Shown: positions 15,232 to 18,911 of the stretch, in pieces | Numbering within the stretch: position 1 is the first letter of the stretch | Layout: the number at the start of each line of letters is the position of its first letter | Source: Candidatus Dojkabacteria bacterium UBA2022 | GTDB lineage: Bacteria; Patescibacteriota; Dojkabacteria; SC72 | Length of the DNA: 18,911 bases | Reading direction: 5' to 3' | Assembly: GCA_002335495.1 (NCBI GenBank) | Contig: DDBW01000011.1 | Span: 1 to 18,911 of the forward strand | Translations under genes and position numbers: made by a program | The notes under the pieces: model-generated | What the model saw: only the letters and a program-made list of their open reading frames with translations | Told to the model about the DNA's origin: nothing | Database searches by the model: none

Positions 15232-15310
15232 TTTGTATACAGTTTATTATAACTGAGGTATTATATCAATTATACGTAAATATAGATAAATAATTTACTC
15301 ATATTATACT
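15232..15310. promoter_or_regulatory. AT-rich divergent promoter region
   Basis: These 79 bases separate the - strand Clp operon from the + strand deacylase gene. On the - strand, perfect TATAAT boxes occur at 15251-15246 and 15274-15269; the nearer one would give a leader of about 8 bases. On the + strand, TATACT abuts the ATG at 15311. I see no convincing -35 in either direction, so exact starts are uncertain. Confidence 0.45.
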
Positions 15311-15748
15311 ATGGCCCATTCTGATTTTAAGAAGTATTTAAGTGACAATGGTCTGGAGTTTGAAGTTATTGTCACACAGGAACCTACTAAAACAGCACAA
15401 CAGGCAGCAGATACTCATAATGTGCCTGTATCTAATATTGTTAAATCGTTGTTGGTAAATATTGATGGATCATTCCATCTCTTTCTTGTCCCTGGAGATA
15501 GACGACTAGATATGAATGAGATTAAATCTAGGTTTAATGCTGGATCTGTTCGTATGGCAGATGCCGACGAGGTTAAAAATGTTACAGGATATTCAATCGG
15601 TGGAGTACCGCCATTTGGACATAAGAGCAAGCTTAGTACCCATATAATTGATGGTTTTGATCCCTCTTCCCTTCTTGTTGCGGCTGCTGGGAGCGGGAAT
15701 AGCATCTTCAAAATATCTTTGACTCAATTGGTTGGGCTTATTGTTTGA
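15311..15748 (+). CDS. YbaK/ProX-type aminoacyl-tRNA deacylase
   Basis: Proteins of this family hydrolyse mischarged tRNAs, for example Cys-tRNA(Pro) by YbaK, and so correct errors of tRNA synthetases. The protein is 145 aa, a free-standing single domain. Diagnostic features are 'KTAQQAA' (about 27-33), 'NIVKSLLV' with the catalytic lysine K45, and the loop 'GYSIGGVPPFGH' (93-104). Substrate specificity cannot be read with confidence. It is transcribed alone and away from the Clp operon, and its last 25 bases overlap the 3' end of the convergent sigma-like gene. The stop is TGA. Confidence 0.9.
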   Translation: MAHSDFKKYLSDNGLEFEVIVTQEPTKTAQQAADTHNVPVSNIVKSLLVNIDGSFHLFLVPGDRRLDMNEIKSRFNAGSVRMADADEVKNVTGYSIGGVPPFGHKSKLSTHIIDGFDPSSLLVAAAGSGNSIFKISLTQLVGLIV

Positions 15749-16608
15749 GGGGTATTTATTATCTGGTACAGAAGTTTTAATGCGGATTTTGACTTTACAT
15801 GTATATTTTGTTTCTTCTGACCATATTCTTCTGCAATATCACTTAAGTCCATATTATTAAAGAATATTTTAAATATAATGTCGTAATATATTGGATGTAA
15901 TACCTTTAATCTTTCTAGCGCTGGAGGAAGTTTTTCAAGTAGTTCATTATTCATCACTGCAATCTCAGGGTTTACCATTTTAGAGTGCAGCCTGACTGCT
16001 TCAGGGTTAGTGATTGAAGTTACTTCAATTTTTCTCCTATTAAGAGCATCACCAGGTATTCTCGTAAGAATCGCGTTGTCAGCAGTATATGTGTGAAGCT
16101 TGTTCCTAAGAGTATTCATTAAATATGCGGAAAAACTGTTGAAATTCTCATAATCGAACCTATTAGGTTCCAAGGCTAAATCAAATGCTATTTTTACGGC
16201 AAAATTTATAATATCATCGAAGTCCAATACAGAGCTTGCTTCTATATATCGGAGGTATTCTTTACTAGCAAGCCATGTAATTTTATCAATCAGTCCTCCT
16301 ACTAATAGATCTGCATATTGTCCCTTCTTGCTTTCGTCGCCTAATTGAATCTCTCTTATGTAGAAATTCTCATCCCATCTTGATACTGGAGGTGTTGCCC
16401 AGAATTCCGGAAAAAGCTCTTTACTTATGAACTCGTGAGGTGGGTAAGCCCGATATCTCTTATCCAAGTCGCGTGTTTCTCCCTTACATTCTAGAATTAA
16501 TTGCAGGTTTGGACTTAGCTCCGCATTTTCCTGTATTTCTGAATCATTTATTCTTAATCCAGTTGGATGAATATGTGTTTCTCTTTGTTTATGTGCAGTT
16601 ATACTCAT
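15724..16608 (-). CDS. Divergent sigma-70-family-like protein
   Basis: The protein is 294 aa. Residues 1-95 are unrelated to anything I know. Residues about 98-175 look like sigma region 2: 'LDFDDIINFAVKIAFDLA' matches the 'DLiQEG..gL..A' pattern and 'NSFSAYLMNTLRNKL' matches 'FsTYA...IR'. 'LTRIPGDAL' (181-189) recalls the start of region 3. Residues about 225-282 look like region 4, with a helix-turn-helix 'DLSDIAEEYGQKKQNIHVKSKSALKLL'. The -10-binding aromatic residues are not clearly conserved, so it could be an alternative sigma factor or a decayed relative acting as a DNA-binding regulator. It has a -10 box five bases before its ATG (probable leaderless mRNA), is divergent from the dihydrouridine synthase gene and overlaps the convergent deacylase gene. 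Confidence 0.6.
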   Translation of the reverse strand: MSITAHKQRETHIHPTGLRINDSEIQENAELSPNLQLILECKGETRDLDKRYRAYPPHEFISKELFPEFWATPPVSRWDENFYIREIQLGDESKKGQYADLLVGGLIDKITWLASKEYLRYIEASSVLDFDDIINFAVKIAFDLALEPNRFDYENFNSFSAYLMNTLRNKLHTYTADNAILTRIPGDALNRRKIEVTSITNPEAVRLHSKMVNPEIAVMNNELLEKLPPALERLKVLHPIYYDIIFKIFFNNMDLSDIAEEYGQKKQNIHVKSKSALKLLYQIINTPQTISPTN

Positions 16609-16613
16609 GCCGT

Positions 16614-16619
16614 ATTATA
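16614..16619 (-). promoter_or_regulatory. -10 box of the sigma-like gene, leaderless
   Basis: A perfect TATAAT on the - strand lies five bases before the ATG at 16608. Transcription would start at the A of the start codon. No good -35 is visible. Confidence 0.55.
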
Positions 16620-16643
16620 CTATGGGTTGATGTGCGGTACTAG

Positions 16644-16652
16644 TGGTATAAT
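16644..16652 (+). promoter_or_regulatory. Extended -10 promoter of the dihydrouridine synthase gene, leaderless
   Basis: TGGTATAAT is a consensus extended -10 (TG-N-TATAAT). Seven bases separate it from the ATG at 16660, so the mRNA would start at or one base before the start codon. Confidence 0.6.
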
Positions 16653-16659
16653 AGCCTCT

Positions 16660-17619
16660 ATGAATAGTAACTTCTGGCAAAATTTAAAGAAGCCCTTTTT
16701 TGTTCTTGCTCCAATGGAGGATGTTACTGATACCGTATTTAGACGTATGGTTATTAAGTTTGGTAGACCTGACGTTTTCTTTACTGAGTTCACCAGTGTA
16801 GAGGGTATGTTTTCTCCTGGGTCTATGGAGGTTGCAAAGCGGTTAAAGTATACCTCTGAAGAACTTCCTCTAATTGCTCAATTGTGGGGAGTGAATCCTG
16901 AGAATTTTCGTAAAGCAGCTTCTTTGATTGCAGATCTTGGATTTACAGGTATTGATATTAACATGGGTTGCCCGGTTAGAAAAATTATCAAAACTGGGGG
17001 ATGCTCTGCCTTGATCCGTACTCCTGATTTAGCTAAGGAGATCTTTCTTGCTACAAAAGAAGGAGCTAAGGGATTGCCTGTAAGTGTGAAAACTCGTATT
17101 GGATTTAAGAGTATTGATACGGAGAATTGGATAGGAGAAGTGCTTGCATGGAAGCCTGATGCCCTGACTGTTCATGGTAGGACGGTTGCTGAACTTTCAA
17201 AAGTTCCATGCCATTGGGATGAGATTGGGCGAGCTGTTAAACTGAGGGATGAAATCTCCCCTGAAACGGTTGTAGTTGGGAATGGTGATGTTAAAAGTGT
17301 TAACGAAGGTAAAGAATTAGCGGCACGGTGGGGTGTTGATGGGGTAATGATTGGAAGAGGAGTGTTTGAGAATCCCTTTGTATTCAGGGAAGATGCTGGG
17401 GTCTCAGCTGATTTGAGAGATCGATTGGAGATGGTTAGGGGGCATGTTTTATTGCACAGAGAGGTTTGGGGCGACAATCATAATTTCAATCCTCTAAAGA
17501 AGTTTTTCAAAATGTATATTCGTGGTTTTGACGGAGCTGCAAATATTAGAGATGAAATGATGAGGATGTCTACAATAGATGAGATTCTTCTTTATATTGA
17601 CTCCCATTTAAAACTTTAG
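16660..17619 (+). CDS. dus: tRNA-dihydrouridine synthase
   Basis: This flavoenzyme reduces uridine to dihydrouridine in tRNA using NADPH. The protein is 319 aa, usual length, with a TIM barrel followed by a helical RNA-binding domain. FMN and active-site motifs are in order: 'LAPMEDVTD' (16-24), 'DINMGCPVRKI' with catalytic Cys104, 'VKTRIGF' (about 143), 'TVHGRT' (about 168), 'VVGNGDV' (about 206) and 'VMIGRGVFENP' (about 228). I chose the ATG at 16660: homology starts here, an extended -10 sits just upstream, and the longer open frame from 16567 runs across the sigma-like gene's start and promoter. The 3' end overlaps the convergent response-regulator gene by 12 bases. The subfamily (DusA, B or C) is not resolved. 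Confidence 0.95.
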   Translation: MNSNFWQNLKKPFFVLAPMEDVTDTVFRRMVIKFGRPDVFFTEFTSVEGMFSPGSMEVAKRLKYTSEELPLIAQLWGVNPENFRKAASLIADLGFTGIDINMGCPVRKIIKTGGCSALIRTPDLAKEIFLATKEGAKGLPVSVKTRIGFKSIDTENWIGEVLAWKPDALTVHGRTVAELSKVPCHWDEIGRAVKLRDEISPETVVVGNGDVKSVNEGKELAARWGVDGVMIGRGVFENPFVFREDAGVSADLRDRLEMVRGHVLLHREVWGDNHNFNPLKKFFKMYIRGFDGAANIRDEMMRMSTIDEILLYIDSHLKL

Positions 17620-18276
17620 GTAGTATCCAAATCCATACTTATTTCTCAATGGAGATACTCCTAGGTACTTTTTGAACTTTATGTTGATTCTGCTTATGGT
17701 TACTTTTACCGCGTCCTGAGACGGTAGTTTGATAGAATAAGTGGAGTAGTTACGTATAATTCTCTCTACAGTTGCGTATTTTGTACTGCTGTTGAGAATT
17801 GCGTGTAGGGTAATTGTTTCAGATTTGGTTAGGGGTATGGTCCCGTATTTGCATATGAATCTCCCCTTGCTCAGATCTAAGTTATATTCAAAACTCTTAC
17901 TTGCTTCCCCTTTCCTGTGTAAAAGATTGTTGATTCTAGCGTTTAACTCGTCTACGAAAAATGGTTTGGGAAGGTAATCGTCTGCACCAGTTTTAAATAC
18001 CTCTAAACGATCTTGAATAAGGCTTTTTTTGCTCAAAACGATAACCTTTATATCTGGATGCTTTGTTTTTATATGTCTGCAAATCTCTAGTCCGTTACCA
18101 TCTGGAAGGCCAATATCCAGACATGCGACCTGAAAATTTTTATTAGCCAGTTTGTTATATGCCTCGCTACACGTTTTACAGCTGTCAATTATGTAGTCCT
18201 TTTCAAGACCGTCTACGATGATTCCCGTAACTCTCGCGTCGTCTTCTACAATTAGTATAGAAGGTTTAATTTCCAT
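17608..18276 (-). CDS. OmpR-family response regulator
   Basis: This is a two-component transcription factor of about 222 aa. The receiver domain shows the acidic pocket 'VEDD', the phosphorylation Asp in 'CLDIGLPDGNG' (D54 from this start), a Ser at the switch position ('VLSKK') and the conserved Lys in 'YLPKPF'. Residues about 125-222 form a winged-helix output domain ending 'RNKYGFGYYLKF', which fits the OmpR pattern 'TVRGvGY.f' with changes. I chose the ATG at 18276 because TACAAT (18288-18283) sits six bases upstream, giving a leaderless mRNA starting exactly at that A. The ATG at 18294 would add MAYNLN and is possible if the gene is read through from hisS, whose stop is 16 bases further upstream. 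No histidine kinase is in the window. Confidence 0.88.
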   Translation of the reverse strand: MEIKPSILIVEDDARVTGIIVDGLEKDYIIDSCKTCSEAYNKLANKNFQVACLDIGLPDGNGLEICRHIKTKHPDIKVIVLSKKSLIQDRLEVFKTGADDYLPKPFFVDELNARINNLLHRKGEASKSFEYNLDLSKGRFICKYGTIPLTKSETITLHAILNSSTKYATVERIIRNYSTYSIKLPSQDAVKVTISRINIKFKKYLGVSPLRNKYGFGYYLKF

Positions 18277-18282
18277 ATTTAG

Positions 18283-18288
18283 ATTGTA
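18283..18288 (-). promoter_or_regulatory. -10 box of the response-regulator gene
   Basis: TACAAT on the - strand, with six bases to the ATG at 18276, predicts a leaderless transcript. The -35 region is occupied by a perfect inverted repeat rather than a consensus -35. Confidence 0.5.
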
Positions 18289-18295
18289 CGCCATA

Positions 18296-18317
18296 TTTGT
18301 AACAAAAAAGTTACAAA
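18296..18317. promoter_or_regulatory. Perfect inverted repeat, possible operator of the response-regulator gene
   Basis: TTTGTAAC and GTTACAAA are perfect 8-base arms separated by AAAAAA. The repeat is centred about 30 bases upstream of the predicted start at 18276, over the -35 region, and also covers the hisS stop codon. It is not followed by a U-run on the - strand, so it is not a standard terminator. Binding by the regulator itself is an inference. Confidence 0.45.
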
Positions 18318-18911
18318 CCCTTAAAATAGTCAGCGATTGTTTCTATTGATACCTCTTTCTGGATACCATCCCTCATATCTTTTACGACCCACTCCTTTTC
18401 GCCTTTGAATGCAACATATCTAACACCTTTTTTACTCGCAAGGCTGAGCTGTTTCTTTAAACTATCTACTTTCAGCTGTTGCTCGGTTTTGAGGCCAATT
18501 GCCCTAAGAGCCTGTGCAATCTGTGAACTCTTAGAGAACTCATTCTCGGAAGTTGTACTCACGAAAACGTCTACCTCTTCGTTGTACTTAGGTAGTAGGT
18601 CATATGTTTCAAGGTAGTCCATCATTGTTACATTCCCCCACCCTATTCCAAAGGCTGGAAGCTTATCCTTTCCAAATATTTCCAAAAGGTCGTCATACCT
18701 TCCTCCTCCAAACATAGCCCTCGGGTTTTTATCTCCTCCAACATCAAACATTTCTATTACCGTTCCGGTGTAATATGTTATTCCTCTCATGATGTAAGGC
18801 TTAAACTCAAAGTTGTCTAGGTCAAGTTCTTTGCATAATTTGAATAGTTTAACTAGTTGAGTAGCTCCTTGGCTCTCGCTTGCTAATGCTTCAATTGAAG
18901 TGATGTCCTTT
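18311..18911 (-). CDS. hisS: Histidyl-tRNA synthetase, C-terminal part (cut by window edge)
   Basis: The enzyme charges tRNA(His) with histidine. About 200 C-terminal residues are present; the frame stays open to the end of the window, beyond the Met at 18790. Visible motifs are the histidine-binding 'MRGITYYTGTVIE' (with the catalytic Arg) and 'FGGGRYDDLL', then a C-terminal anticodon-binding alpha/beta domain ('VDVFVSTTSEN' to the end). Class II motif 3, normally 'GxxxGxER', reads 'FGIGWGNVTM' (18620-18655), so the usual Arg is replaced by Thr. The stop lies within the inverted repeat before the response-regulator gene. Confidence 0.93.
   Translation of the reverse strand, partial: KDITSIEALASESQGATQLVKLFKLCKELDLDNFEFKPYIMRGITYYTGTVIEMFDVGGDKNPRAMFGGGRYDDLLEIFGKDKLPAFGIGWGNVTMMDYLETYDLLPKYNEEVDVFVSTTSENEFSKSSQIAQALRAIGLKTEQQLKVDSLKKQLSLASKKGVRYVAFKGEKEWVVKDMRDGIQKEVSIETIADYFKGL

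Noticed and set aside
10716..15748. Recoded TGA (genetic code 25)
   Set aside because: TGA serves as the natural stop of rnc and of the YbaK-like gene, with family-typical protein ends, and no in-frame TGA is needed inside any conserved gene.
16567..16659. Longer N-terminus for the dihydrouridine synthase, adding 31 residues
   Set aside because: The extension would run across the start codon and promoter of the divergent sigma-like gene, is cysteine- and tyrosine-rich unlike the family, and lies upstream of the extended -10 for the ATG at 16660.
18296..18317. Inverted repeat as an intrinsic terminator of hisS
   Set aside because: The stem is AT-rich with a T6 loop, and no U-run follows on the - strand. 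It overlaps the hisS stop codon and the next gene's promoter, so an operator or chance is more likely.
1..18911. Mobile elements, CRISPR arrays, tRNA or rRNA genes, phage genes and toxin-antitoxin modules
   Set aside because: Reading both strands I found no transposase or integrase motif, no regularly spaced repeats, no cloverleaf-like segment and no rRNA-like block. A structured-RNA search could still reveal a small RNA that I missed.

Overview
The window looks like a chromosomal segment of an uncultivated Candidate Phyla Radiation (Patescibacteria) bacterium. The grounds are: a type IV pilus assembly trio (pilM-pilN-pilO) next to large exported cysteine-rich proteins; a membrane-anchored Clp-like ATPase paired with a small membrane protein carrying a 'TFFVPWHRD'-type motif; scarce Shine-Dalgarno sequences; short intergenic gaps; and a HisRS with an unusual motif 3. 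TGA is used as a stop (rnc and the YbaK-like gene end in TGA), which argues against the code-25 lineages (Gracilibacteria, Absconditabacteria). I cannot name the phylum from sequence alone.

Region 1 (1-9933, + strand) is an envelope and pilus locus. Two very similar secreted proteins of about 820-830 aa (565-3066 and 4944-7403) are each preceded at once by a small protein with one N-terminal membrane anchor (32-580 and 4455-4937). The locus is therefore a duplicated 'small anchored protein + large cysteine-rich protein' cassette. Between the two copies lies a single-pass protein with a DUF5667-like N-terminal part (3133-4407). The operon pilM-pilN-pilO follows (7496-9933), with the inner-membrane platform of a type IV pilus. 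No secretin or PilP-like gene is seen, which fits a cell without an outer membrane.

Region 2 (10028-12068, - strand) is a housekeeping RNA and translation cluster transcribed rpmF-nusB-rnc-rpsP-khpA. It has a good promoter upstream of rpmF, a second internal promoter before rpsP, and a strong hairpin terminator shared with the convergent pil operon.

Region 3 (12135-15231, - strand) holds a two-gene operon: a small membrane protein and an 896-aa double-AAA+ Clp-family protein with two N-terminal membrane segments. By eye, this protein has lost the aromatic substrate-gripping residues of both pore loops and the first-ring arginine fingers, while keeping the Walker motifs.

Region 4 (15311-18911) holds a YbaK-type aminoacyl-tRNA deacylase, a divergent sigma-70-like protein, a tRNA-dihydrouridine synthase, an OmpR-type response regulator and the 3' part of hisS. 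Two convergent pairs overlap at their 3' ends. Several genes here and in region 1 have a -10 box placed so that transcription would start at, or within a few bases of, the start codon (leaderless mRNAs).

I saw no tRNA, rRNA, CRISPR array, insertion sequence or phage gene. No stretch over 300 bases lacks a gene; the largest gaps are 94 bases (9934-10027, terminator) and 91 bases (7404-7494, pilM promoter).
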